Below are positions 36,107 to 47,059 of a stretch of DNA of 64,000 nt, one piece after another (within the stretch, counting starts at the first letter, position 1; each line of letters starts with the position of its first letter). The stretch covers positions 90,412,501 through 90,476,500 of the forward strand of contig CM075674.1 of NCBI GenBank assembly GCA_037962975.1, in the 5' to 3' direction. Below the pieces are notes generated by a model. The model had not been told where the DNA came from. It saw only the letters and a list, made by a program, of their open reading frames with translations, and did not search any database. This DNA comes from Clitoria ternatea (Eukaryota; Streptophyta; Magnoliopsida; Fabales; Fabaceae). The translations under genes and the position numbers were made by a program.

Positions 36107-37519
36107 TAGTAAATTACGTTGAATCCAGTTCAGTACCTATCATTTAATATGTATATGCTCACCCCCTATTGTGGTTATCTTTTCAGTGGATATAGGACGC
36201 AGTGAAGGCATATGAGAATGCATTCAGTGGAAACTAAAGTATTATGTATATATTAATACATAATATCTTGTGATAGTATGTAAAAGCCTTGGCCGACTCT
36301 TGATAGTATACGTTGTTATATATGTTTGAAGGTTTGAGAATTGATGTAGAATAACTTCTTTTTGGAGTTTAAAATTTGAGAATGTATATAGATATATGTA
36401 TGTGTTCATATGTATGTTATATTGCATATACAGAAATTGGAAGTCATTTTCTTTAATTTCTTCATTTTCTTTATTTACCTTAATATGATTTTATTACTTT
36501 TATTATAAAACCATATTTTCTTATATTTAACAATTTAATATACGCTTTTTGCTGATTCTTGTGATAATCTTTATTTTGATTATCCAAGCTATGTATTAAT
36601 CATTTTCATACCTTCTCATATCGCCATATATGGGAAAAGTTTACTTAATTGGTTCAGGGGTATTGTTTAAATAATTATAATAAACCGTGAAAAATTTACC
36701 CTTAATTTTATTATTCTAATTAATTATATTGGGATAATTATATTAAGGGTTGGGATGTTTTATAAGGTACAGAGAATAACGGATATAGGGTAATCAAATC
36801 ATCACATCTCGTTAACATAATCAAGTCATAAATATACAACACATCAACAGAGAGGATCAAGGATGTTATGCATGGGTGCACTTTCATTATTTCCTTTATA
36901 TTTCTTCAGTGTTATCAATGTGATGCATATAGGCCCAAGATTTATATCTCATCATCAAATCCATCATCCAATATTCTGTTTATCATCTAGAATGATCGGG
37001 GTAAACCAAGTCCACTAGAACATAAGGATACCAAGACATGCATGTCCTCAATAAATAAATAAGGATCCTTTACCAATATTCGTGGCCACTAAAAATGGGA
37101 ATTGACTCTCTATGACCATAGTGACACTCATCTTTTAGTCGAAGTATACCGGGTTTGCATTGCTACGTTCGGCATCGGGGAGCTACTCCCGAGCCATTGG
37201 GGTTACAACCAATTATACTTCTAAGATCCTGCATGGGGATCAAACACTGATGTCCTCCAGTTTACCCAGAGTGTGGCCTTAGGATTCTCATCATAATCAT
37301 TCTTCAAACTTTATGCACATAATGCATGATAATGCACTCGATCTTTTATCTTTTTATTCTTAAGGCTTTCGTCATCGAGTAATGGTCCTTGCCTTGACAC
37401 ACCTTTGTCCTTAACACCAGTATAAGTCTTTTTGTTCCTTGTTATATATTTATCTTGACAACAATCATTTAGCATACTTGAACTAAATCATGTAGCATAT
37501 TTATCTTGACAACAATCAT

Positions 37520-38711
37520 GGTAAATTTAGCCCCTGGAATTGTTGGGATTTTGGTTTTGCTCCCTGAAATGATTTTTCTTAGGATTGTCTCCCTAGAAAA
37601 TTTTTAAGCTTAGAATATAACCCCTTCCATTGACTGCCTCTGCCAACTGATGAGGTGGAGCCTAGTCACATGCCTGTCATTGCATATGTGGCATGTGACT
37701 CATCATATTAGGACCAAGTCACTCATTAACCTTTTTTAATTAAAGGTTAACAAAATGATTAACCTTTTTTAATTAAAACCCTATTGGCCTCTCCATGTAC
37801 CTTCACAACCCTTCTCAATTCAGATCCAAGCTCTGGTTTCACTCAAAAGCTCTCTGCGTCCTCAACAATTCTTTCATCATTTCCCCTTCTTCCATCTCAT
37901 CCATAATGGGCAAGAAAAAACCCAAGGATCCCCAACAAACCCCTCAAAACGATACCGTGTCACCCCCTCCCGGCATTTTCGGCAAGCTCTTCAGCAACAT
38001 ACACAAACAATCCACCGCCACCACCGCTTCTCTATTCTCCGACGACAACCCCTTCAGGAGAAAGCCTCAACCACCTACCCCACTTTCCGACTCCACTAAT
38101 CACAGTCAGAGCCCTAACAACGACGACACAAAGAGGAAGGGGAAAAAAGAGAAAGATAAAACCCTCGATTTGGATTCCTCAATCGAAGCTTCGGAGAAGA
38201 AGAAGAAGAAACACGGTTCAGACGAGAATGGAGGGGAAGGGAAAGGGGTGAACTTGGATGCTGAAGCAATTGAGAAGGGGAAGAGGAAGAGGAAGAGGGA
38301 TGAGGTTGAAAAGGAGTGGGAGGAGAAGAAGAATGGGGAAGTTAAGGAAAGGATTGGGAATAAAACTGTTGGGAGCAAGAGGAAGGCTTTGGATGATCCT
38401 CTTGAAAGACTGTTTTTGTTGGCAATTTGCCTCTCAAGGTGAAGAAGAAGGGTTTTAATTAAAAAAGGTTAATCATTTTGTTAACCTTTAATTAAAAAAG
38501 GTTAATGAGTGACTTGGTCCTAATATGATGAGTCACATGCCACATATGCAATAACAGGCATGTGACTAGGCTCCACCTCATCAGTTGGCAGAGGCAGTGA
38601 ACGGAAGAGGTTATATTCTAAGCTTAAAAATTTTCTAGGGAGACAATCCTAAGAAAAATCATTTCAGGGAGCAAAACCAAAATCCCAACAATTCCAGAGG
38701 CTAAATTTACC
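37520..38711. mobile_element. Pack-MULE-like long-TIR element carrying a host gene fragment
   Basis: Two 263-bp terminal inverted repeats (37520-37782 and 38449-38711) start GGTAAATTTAGCC and differ at only about five positions. They enclose 666 bp of GC-richer sequence with clear similarity to a host protein-coding gene (see 37906-38448). Gene-fragment capture between long TIRs is typical of Mutator-like Pack-MULEs. The expected 9-bp duplication is not evident (left flank AACAATCAT, right flank ATTTAGCCT), and the insertion site is itself a tandem repeat of ATTTATCTTGACAACAATC, so the superfamily call is tentative. Confidence 0.8.
37906..38448 (+). pseudogene. Captured 5' fragment of a NOP12/RBM34-like RNA-binding protein gene
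   Basis: ATG 37906 opens a frame starting MGKKKPKDP and followed by a GIFGKLFSNI and DNPFRRKP stretch, then a long acidic/lysine-rich nucleolar-type tract and KRKALDDP. This matches the N-terminus of plant NOP12/RBM34-like nucleolar RRM proteins as I recall them. Just after, a different frame encodes TVFVGNLPLKVKKKGF, the RNP2-containing start of the first RRM. The join between the two is out of frame, so an internal segment (or intron remnant) was lost. The fragment ends where the right TIR begins. The upstream ATG at 37795 lies in what would be host 5' leader. Whether it is transcribed is unknown. Confidence 0.65.
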
Positions 38712-39753
38712 ATTTAGCCTATATTTATCTTGACAACAATCATGTAGCATACTTGAACTAAACCTGAAGGGGTGGAGTAGTGTTTAGGAACCTTTAGCTT
38801 TTATGGGTAATAGGCTTGGGTTACTTCTAGATATACTGGTTTTATTTATTCAGAGTGGCATAATAATTCTTTAAGGACTAACTAAAAAAAGGTAAAGATA
38901 ATCTAATTAATTAAATGAAGGTCTTTCTAATATAATTTCCCTTATAATCCTAGGCTTTAATAAGGTAATCAGGCTCTCAAACTTATTGTATTTATCTTTT
39001 ACCATTCATTAACTTTGGCAATTAAGGACAAAGTGGCTCAAATCACATACCATTATGCTCTATACTCAGTTTATTGCCTTATATCACAATTTTCACAAAC
39101 CGTTTACTATCTTGACCAACAAGGACCATGCCGAGATGTTGCCTAAGATTTTATAATCTTCTTATAACATAATCATCATCACAACATGTTATTAGCAATG
39201 TTCTATACTTTACCCCATTTTGATGCACAATCACATTCGCATGCGTAAGTCATATGATAGATTTCACAATCATACAAGTATAATCATTAAAGTCACGTCA
39301 CGCCACCCTACAAGGTTATTTAATATTATTATTGTTAATAAGAAAATTTCCCTTTTTAGTCTTCATGCATATGTTCATTTTAACTTAGAAATCAAGCAAA
39401 TACATTCCAAAACATATTCATTCTTAGTTACTTATGTATTTATAATTCCCTTTTTATTGACTAACTAGTTTGCATGGAAACATTCCTAATATCCATATGG
39501 TGTACCTAATGATTCTACCTATATATTATTTTTAATGCAATATCCTACTTAATATTGTTAAAGAAATAGACCCTCTTTTTGGTAAATATAAGTTGTGATC
39601 GTTGTTATACTTAAGTTTTGTTCTAATTCGTATTAATTATAATGTATTCCTAATAACTAGTAATTTAGTATAACTAGTTATAACTTTACTTAGTACCCTT
39701 TAAATATATTTCTCTTTATTAGAAAAATAAGGCCATACATAACGTAGTGAAGG

Positions 39754-39756
<3 letters not shown>

Positions 39757-39811
<55 letters not shown>
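39757..39811. repeat. (AT)n microsatellite
   Basis: An uninterrupted run of about 27 AT dinucleotides within the minus-strand giant LTR. Confidence 0.95.
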
Positions 39812-41127
39812 TTTTTATTAAGTAACTATTATTTCTAACTATAGTTTTATTTAGTACTTATTTAATTCATGTACTTCCAAAAATTATAACTTTTTACTCC
39901 TTAGTGTCATTTGGTGTTGTAATTACTAGTAAAAAGATAACTAGCGTCTAGTTTCAAAATATTTATAAAACTTCCAAAATCATATATTTTTCTTAGAAAT
40001 CTACTTTAATTGTATTTTTTTATGTTTATTAGCCTTCTTAGGCATAACTAACACTGATTTTTATTGTTTTTCCTTATTATGATCAATTTATCCATTTCTT
40101 TTAAACTAGCGTATTATTTCTATTAATCCAATTAAATAGACATCACGAGCGTAAAAATTATCATCAAAATAAAATAAAAGCTAGTCGGAAAATATTGTCG
40201 GGCCCGTAAATAGTATTTTTGGTGGCGGTCCTTCTAGTTCTTTGGCAGACTTACCAGAAATAATGGCTGAACCTCTGAGGCTTGGTGAGATCACACGTAC
40301 AAGTGGCAACAAGTGCAAAAATAAATAAAAATAAAATAATTAATTACAAACCAAATGAAAAATAAAGATAAAACTTCTGACAGCTCATCGGCAATGACCG
40401 GAGGTGGCAGAAAATTCTAGAAATGAGGCGGAGCGTACATGAGCATGAGTAGAACATATAGAAACATCATGGAATGTTTCAAAATAAAATATGGGCACAC
40501 AAAAGCTTGGCAAACATCACAAAAATAACAAAAAATCCCAAAAACACCAGTAGACTTAATAGAATTTAATGAAACTTGACAGAAATGTAAGCAGGGGTTA
40601 GATAATTAATTTAAAATAAATTTTAAGGGATTAGAGTGGAGGAAAAATCCCCTTTAGCTCTTGATATACGACTGTTTTAAAGAAGAAAAGGCTTTGAGGC
40701 TTTGAATTTTACCGATCACCAATCAACTTGTCCCGATCGCTCTTGGGACCAAGGAAAACTAACATGCTAGAAGAAAAGAGAGAGAGGGCCACGACCAGTA
40801 AGGAAATGAAGGAGAAAAAGCCATAGAATTTTCGAAATGTGAAGAAGAAAAGAAAATGGAGGAGAAATTTAGAAGAAAAATGAAGGGGTTACCTTGGTCG
40901 CTAGGCGGTGGCCGTAGTTTGGAGTGGTGGTGGTGCATAGAGGAGTTGTGATTGTAAGGGGTTGAAATGGTGAGTAAAAAGGGGGGAAGAAGAGGAAGAA
41001 GATGGTGGTTGGGTTGGTGGTGTGGTGGAGGGAGAAGGAAGAAGAAAATTTTTTTGAGGTGGTGGTGGTGGTTTCTTAGTGAAATCGAAAGAGAATGGAT
41101 AAGAGAATAGGAGAATTTGGTGCAAAT

Positions 41128-42907
41128 TGACAGGGCCCGCAAGCGCACGGGTTATGTCGCGTAATATAAAAGATTATCGTTCTCCACAGGGACTGTGTTC
41201 AAAGTACCAGCATATTGAAATTTAATTATCCACACAATTAATTTTTAAGGTTTTTATAAAATAAAGCACAAATTAAAGTTGCATAGAATAAAAATAAAAT
41301 TTACTTGACACTAAAAAATCAGAGTTGAGAGTATCTTGGGATTTCAGGGGATTAAGACTCTATTTTATGTTTAATGAATTTTAACTTTTCATAAATAAGA
41401 ATCGAATTAAGTTTTCCAAGGCGAATTTTCCAAAAGCTAATTAATATGTTCCTCTCGGAATCCTATTAATGTACCTAACCTATGGAAAGCGCTGCTTAAT
41501 CCTCAGAAAGGCCCATTATCGTTTTATGAAAATCCCTTTTATTTCCTCAAAAGAATTTTGATTACTTTCACGGTTTTACCGAGGTCACAAAAAGCATTTC
41601 AAAAATCTTAGGTTTAGTTCAAAGCTTTCTGGTAAAAATAAATCTCTCGATTCTATTTATTACCTAAACTTACTAATATACCCGTAAGTATACAGTTTTA
41701 TCATTTAGGTTCTTGTTAGGAATTACTAAAAGCATTAAGCATAATTGAACTAAATGGAAAACAGAAATTTATTTAATTCCAAGTCAAAATAACATTAAAA
41801 TAAAATATTATCATACCCCCTTTATCCCAAGATAATTAATTTAGCTACTCATGAAAGGATTCAAATTCATACACATGATGGAAAAATAAAACATACAAGA
41901 CATGGTAAAAAATAAAGACTTACGGGTTTCTCCAAAAGCTCAGAATAATTTACCACTGTATTTCCTTGTTGCAATATTCCTCCATCAATTACAAATTGGA
42001 ACACTCAATTTCACAATCCTCACAACTCTTACACAAAATAAAAGAAAGAAAAAGAAAATAAAAAGAGAAAGAAAAATAAAACAGAGAAAGAAAACGAAAG
42101 AGAAAGAAAGGAATGAAGCTGATGAAGAATGGGATTTTGATCTGGATCGGGATTTTGGATGCCTTCTCTGCTTGGATTGCTTCTCCTTTTATAGGCGAAG
42201 AAAGGGAGGAAGCCAGCTAAGAAAACGCGTTGCAAGTTGGAAAATTTCGGTGCATGTGATTTCCAGCTGTTCCAGTTGTCTCCAATTTGCGTATTTTTGT
42301 TGTTTCCAATAATTCGGCGCATGATTTCACTGATGAATCGATTCCTCCAGTTGATTTTTGCCTTCAAAACAGCGTGTGAATCGATTCCTAAAGGTGGGAA
42401 TCGATTCCCAGCATGATGAATCGATTCCTGGCCTTCATGAATCGATTCCCAGCCTTCCAAACATCAATGAATCGATTCCTATAAGGGGGGAATCGATTCC
42501 CAGCCCTATGAATCGATTCCCAACAGCCTTGAATCGATTCCTGGCTTATGTTTCACATGGGAATCGATTCCTGTAAGGGTGAATCGATTCCTACCCTTTC
42601 CTGGAAGTGTTTTCTTGCATTTTTGAGGCATTTTGGACAGTATAGCTCATGGTTCTTGATTGCTTTCATCCTTTGGCACTTTGATCATCTTTTTGGGTTC
42701 TTGAATCCATTTTCCATTTATATTCATTCATTCTTAAAATGGATCATCAATAATTCCAAATCTATTAATTTCTGCAAAATAAAAGTACCCGAGTAGAATA
42801 CAGTGGAAAGAAAGCAAAAATCACAATAAATAAAGGAAATACAGTGCATAATGATTAAAATCCTAAGTAAACTAAATCTAATTTATTGTGTTATAAAACA
42901 CTTATCA
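41128..42907 (-). repeat. Athila-like 3' LTR (left copy)
   Basis: Contains, on the minus strand, a TATA box (TATAAAAG at 42186-42193), a CT-rich leader, and upstream of it the GAATCGATTC array at 42335-42590. Bordered on its inner side by a purine-rich TTTGGGGTATTT on the minus strand, likely the polypurine tract. Confidence 0.93.
42335..42590. repeat. Array of 11 perfect GAATCGATTC palindromes
   Basis: Motif starts are 42335, 42378, 42398, 42418, 42439, 42469, 42490, 42510, 42531, 42561 and 42581. The gaps are 43, 20, 20, 21, 30, 21, 20, 21, 30 and 20, all near multiples of about 10.25 bp. The sequence between motifs is not conserved, so this is not a simple tandem duplication. The array lies about 140 bp upstream of the LTR TATA box, in the enhancer position. 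Confidence 0.95.
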
Positions 42908-44130
42908 AAATACCCCAAACCAAAACATTGCTTGTCCTCAAGCAATCACCATATTCACAAGATAAAATACAGAAAACACTAAGCTTAATAAACTAAGGAA
43001 TCCAAAATAGAGAAACAGATTTATTCAAATGCCAATTTTTATTTACTTATGTGAATCAAATTTCAATGTCAAGACTTGAGATACTCTTCTCACAATTTTC
43101 ACTCAAGTGTTTCAAGGTTTGTGTATCTCTCAAATCATCATAGTCAAAAAATATTACCATAAGCTTGTTAATAAACCAGAAACTCCACAGTTTAGATAGA
43201 AAATATGTCAAAGTCTAAAGGTCTTTCAAAGGTTGTAACGTGGCCTTGGGTTGTATTGTTAAGGTAGGAATTTCAAGAAAAATGGAATACAAAAGGGCTT
43301 TAACAGTCATGAATGATTCAAATCACCATTATAAATTTAACAGAGCAAATTTTTGAACTTTTATGGACTTTTTAGAATTCATTCAATATCATCCTTTTGA
43401 TTTTCTTTTTCTTTTTCTTGCTTTTCTTTGCATTCAATACATATTTTTCTTAAGTCCTTTTTTCTTTCTTTGCTCCACTAAATTTCCAACTTTTTCACCA
43501 TTAAGAGAGTATCAGTCAATGAAAGGTTTCAAGGAAAAATTTTCACTTTTAGGCTCAAAAGGGGCAACTAGGGGTCAAATTATGCAAAATTCTGAGGCTT
43601 AAGAATAAGACCTAATTGTGCCTTTATCATCCTAAGACATATAATCTAAAACTATTTTGAATTGGTTGAAAAACAAGTTCTAGAATATTAATGACTATGA
43701 GATTCACTCAATCAAGAAGATATGGGTTTTGAAAATTTGTTTGATAAACAACCCATTTTGGCTCAAGTCTAACCATGGAAAGTCTTTTCAAAGAAAATTT
43801 TAATCACATAAGGTTCATTTAAGCATTTATTTGGCATTTAAACAATCAAATTTTGAAAATTTTACTCAAAATTTTGGGATCCTTAGATACTTTAGCCTTG
43901 TATTCAAAGTAAATTTATCATGCAATAATGGTAAATTACAAGATTACAAACAAATCAAGGAAAATACACATGCAAAATAAAATAACAATCACACAACGTA
44001 AACAAAACAGTTAAGTTTTCTTACCTACCACCCCAAACCAGAATTTGACATTGTCCTCAATGTTAAAATGGATGATAAAAGGATAAGAAAACTTACCTGG
44101 AGTAACCCCAAACCAGCATCTGACATAGTT

Positions 44131-44200
44131 GGTTTTTGTTTTTGTTTTTTGTTTTTGTTTTTGTTTTTGTTTTTTGTTTTTTTTTTTTTTTTTTTTTTTT
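44131..44200. repeat. (GTTTTT)n and poly-T low-complexity tract
   Basis: Repeats of GTTTTT and GTTTTTT lead into an unbroken T-run at about 44178-44200. It lies in the 3' non-coding part of the Athila-like interior (minus strand). Confidence 0.9.
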
Positions 44201-44272
44201 ATTAAAGACATGGGGTTACCTCCCCACAAGTGCTAAGTTTTAAGTCTTCAGCCAGACTTTTCTGAACCAGCT

Positions 44273-45118
44273 TCAGCTATATAATTCATACCTGAACACA
44301 GGTTTTAATGGTCTGAATTCTACCTTAGGGATCAGTTCTCTTTTAGCCAAAAAATCACAGAAGTGTGTTTTTGAAATGCCTGAAAAGTCATAAGATAAAA
44401 CAGATTCAAGTGGATCAAGAGGGAGGTTTTGGATTGCCTCTTTCTCTACCACTTGGTCAATAAAATCTATTTCAAACATAACAAAGTTAACAGGTATGTA
44501 AAATTTTCCTACCTTGATAGGAATAACCTCTAAAATACCTGGATTCTGAAGCTTGGGCAGTACCTTCTTTTGGATCATTGTACTGCTCTCCTCAATTATC
44601 GGATAAGATAGAGACTCATCAAATTTCTTCTCTTCCTTAGCTTCTTCTTTTGTTATGCCAACCGGATCATCATAATGAGTATCACTCCTAAGAGTGATGT
44701 CCATGGTGTGGTTAGATGGTCCCACCTCAGATTTTACAGAAAATGTTTCTGGTGTTTTCATAGAAAAAGAGGTTTGTTGGACAATTTGATTTTCCAAAAT
44801 TTTGTTATGGGTGGCCAGAGAGTCCACCTTTGAAGCTAAGGTTTTTATGGCATTTGAGAACTCTTCATTTCGTTTTTCTTGGGTGCTTACAAAATTTTCC
44901 ATCAGTATTTCAAGTTTGGATTTTTGTGGAGGATAGTTTTGGAATACTGGTAAGCTTCTAAAATCACTGCTATGGTTATAATTCCCAATAGCATCCAACT
45001 GATGAAATTTTTGTTCATGGTGGTTTAAGGATATTGCAAAATAGCAATTTATAGCAGCATGTCCTGAATCACCACAAATACAACAATAAAGGTCAGTAGC
45101 ACCTGTTAAGAATTCCAT
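44273..45118 (-). CDS. Gag-derived ORF of the Athila-like element
   Basis: 281 residues starting MEFLTGATDL. It opens with a CCHC zinc knuckle, CCICGDSGHAAINC (C-x2-C-x4-H-x4-C), then a coiled-coil-like tract (LEILMENFVSTQEKRNEEFS) and the ITLRSD-type and PKLQNPG motifs found at the gag-protease junction of Athila-class polyproteins. The N-terminal capsid part and the protease active site that should follow are missing, and the frame ends at 44273. The start is the first ATG after the primer-binding site (about 140 bp away). It may be an RNA-binding remnant that helps packaging, or simply a leftover. Confidence 0.75.
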   Translation of the reverse strand: MEFLTGATDLYCCICGDSGHAAINCYFAISLNHHEQKFHQLDAIGNYNHSSDFRSLPVFQNYPPQKSKLEILMENFVSTQEKRNEEFSNAIKTLASKVDSLATHNKILENQIVQQTSFSMKTPETFSVKSEVGPSNHTMDITLRSDTHYDDPVGITKEEAKEEKKFDESLSYPIIEESSTMIQKKVLPKLQNPGILEVIPIKVGKFYIPVNFVMFEIDFIDQVVEKEAIQNLPLDPLESVLSYDFSGISKTHFCDFLAKRELIPKVEFRPLKPVFRYELYS

Positions 45119-45255
45119 AACAGACCAAGATCAAGGGTGATCTTTGAAAATAAAAATAAAAATAAATAACTAGAAATAAAACAAACTAAAAATAAAAATA
45201 TTAACAAGTATGATCTAATCGAATTTCAATATTGCCGATATTTGAGGGACAACAG

Positions 45256-45273
45256 TCCCCGGCAACGGCGCCA
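45256..45273 (-). other. Primer-binding site, tRNA-Asp type
   Basis: Minus-strand TGGCGCCGTTGCCGGGGA, the complement of the 3' end of plant tRNA-Asp including CCA, six bases inside the 5' LTR (45280-47059). It fixes the element's orientation as minus. Confidence 0.95.
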
Positions 45274-45279
45274 AAAACT

Positions 45280-47059
45280 TGACAGGGCCCGCAAGCGCAC
45301 GGGTTATGTCGCGTAATATAAAAGATTATCGTTCTCCACAGGGACTGTGTTCAAAGTACCAGCATATTGAAATTTAATTATCCACACAATTAATTTTTAA
45401 GGTTTTTATAAAATAAAGCACAAATTAAAGTTGCATAGAATAAAAATAAAATTTACTTGACACTAAAAAATCAGAGTTGAGAGTATCTTGGGATTTCAGG
45501 GGATTAAGACTCTATTTTATGTTTAATGAATTTTAACTTTTCATAAATAAGAATCGAATTAAGTTTTCCAAGGCGAATTTTCCAAAAGCTAATTAATATG
45601 TTCCTCTCGGAATCCTATTAATGTACCTAACCTATGGAAAGCGCTGCTTAATCCTCAGAAAGGCCCATTATCGTTTTATGAAAATCCCTTTTATTTCCTC
45701 AAAAGAATTTTGATTACTTTCACGGTTTTACCGAGGTCACAAAAAGCATTTCAAAAATCTTAGGTTTAGTTCAAAGCTTTCTGGTAAAAATAAATCTCTC
45801 GATTCTATTTATTACCTAAACTTACTAATATACCCGTAAGTATACAGTTTTATCATTTAGGTTCTTGTTAGGAATTACTAAAAGCATTAAGCATAATTGA
45901 ACTAAATGGAAAACAGAAATTTATTTAATTCCAAGTCAAAATAACATTAAAATAAAATATTATCATACCCCCTTTATCCCAAGATAATTAATTTAGCTAC
46001 TCATGAAAGGATTCAAATTCATACACATGATGGAAAAATAAAACATACAAGACATGGTAAAAAATAAAGACTTACGGGTTTCTCCAAAAGCTCAGAATAA
46101 TTTACCACTGTATTTCCTTGTTGCAATATTCCTCCATCAATTACAAATTGGAACACTCAATTTCACAATCCTCACAACTCTTACACAAAATAAAAGAAAG
46201 AAAAAGAAAATAAAAAGAGAAAGAAAAATAAAACAGAGAAAGAAAACGAAAGAGAAAGAAAGGAATGAAGCTGATGAAGAATGGGATTTTGATCTGGATC
46301 GGGATTTTGGATGCCTTCTCTGCTTGGATTGCTTCTCCTTTTATAGGCGAAGAAAGGGAGGAAGCCAGCTAAGAAAACGCGTTGCAAGTTGGAAAATTTC
46401 GGTGCATGTGATTTCCAGCTGTTCCAGTTGTCTCCAATTTGCGTATTTTTGTTGTTTCCAATAATTCGGCGCATGATTTCACTGATGAATCGATTCCTCC
46501 AGTTGATTTTTGCCTTCAAAACAGCGTGTGAATCGATTCCTAAAGGTGGGAATCGATTCCCAGCATGATGAATCGATTCCTGGCCTTCATGAATCGATTC
46601 CCAGCCTTCCAAACATCAATGAATCGATTCCTATAAGGGGGGAATCGATTCCCAGCCCTATGAATCGATTCCCAACAGCCTTGAATCGATTCCTGGCTTA
46701 TGTTTCACATGGGAATCGATTCCTGTAAGGGTGAATCGATTCCTACCCTTTCCTGGAAGTGTTTTCTTGCATTTTTGAGGCATTTTGGACAGTATAGCTC
46801 ATGGTTCTTGATTGCTTTCATCCTTTGGCACTTTGATCATCTTTTTGGGTTCTTGAATCCATTTTCCATTTATATTCATTCATTCTTAAAATGGATCATC
46901 AATAATTCCAAATCTATTAATTTCTGCAAAATAAAAGTACCCGAGTAGAATACAGTGGAAAGAAAGCAAAAATCACAATAAATAAAGGAAATACAGTGCA
47001 TAATGATTAAAATCCTAAGTAAACTAAATCTAATTTATTGTGTTATAAAACACTTATCA
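45280..47059 (-). repeat. Athila-like 5' LTR (right copy)
   Basis: Same length and apparently the same sequence as 41128-42907. TATA box at 46338-46345 (minus strand). This copy would drive transcription of the element. Confidence 0.93.
46487..46742. repeat. Second copy of the 11-unit GAATCGATTC array
   Basis: Exact duplicate of the array at 42335-42590 in the other LTR, offset by 4152 bp. Confidence 0.95.

Larger units (their letters stand above)
30567..36762 (+). mobile_element. Solo LTR, second family, itself split by a solo LTR and a MITE
   Basis: Begins TGTAACATCCTAAATTTG and ends GGGATGTTTTA, flanked by the 5-bp duplication TAAGG (30562-30566 and 36763-36767). Without the nested 32697-35416 element and one target repeat it is about 3.5 kb, and about 3.2 kb without the MITE. 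Its first third carries a CCGAGTG repeat array. The last bases TTTTA instead of a usual TTACA look like decay of the LTR end. No internal coding region. Confidence 0.82.
41128..47059 (-). mobile_element. Athila-like non-autonomous gypsy element with identical LTRs
   Basis: Two LTRs of exactly 1780 bp (41128-42907 and 45280-47059) at a constant offset of 4152 bp, with no difference noticed on reading. Flanked by the 5-bp duplication CAAAT (41123-41127 and 47060-47064). On the minus strand the LTR runs TGATAAGTG...CCCTGTCA. The primer-binding site beside the 5' LTR (45256-45273) corresponds to an 18-nt tRNA-Asp 3' end, as in Athila-type gypsy elements. The 2.37-kb interior keeps only a C-terminal gag-like ORF and lacks protease active site, RT, RNase H and integrase. 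It is thus a mobilised deletion derivative needing a helper, and a recent insertion. Confidence 0.93.

Noticed and set aside
38106..38378. Minus-strand Phe/Ser-rich ORF inside the captured gene fragment
   Set aside because: Antisense of the Lys/Glu-rich plus-strand frame, which has the recognisable similarity.
40759..41148. His/Pro-rich ORFs of 129 and 74 residues
   Set aside because: Low-complexity pyrimidine-rich leader of the giant LTR read on the minus strand; composition explains the open frame.
41902..42460. ORFs of 136 and 143 residues, present twice (also 46054-46612)
   Set aside because: They lie inside the LTR leader and palindrome array. Lys/Glu-rich sequence comes from the AG-rich leader, and duplication simply reflects two identical LTRs.
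42335..42590. CRISPR-like array
   Set aside because: The repeats are 10-bp palindromes with 10-33-bp gaps in a plant LTR; CRISPR arrays have longer repeats and are prokaryotic.
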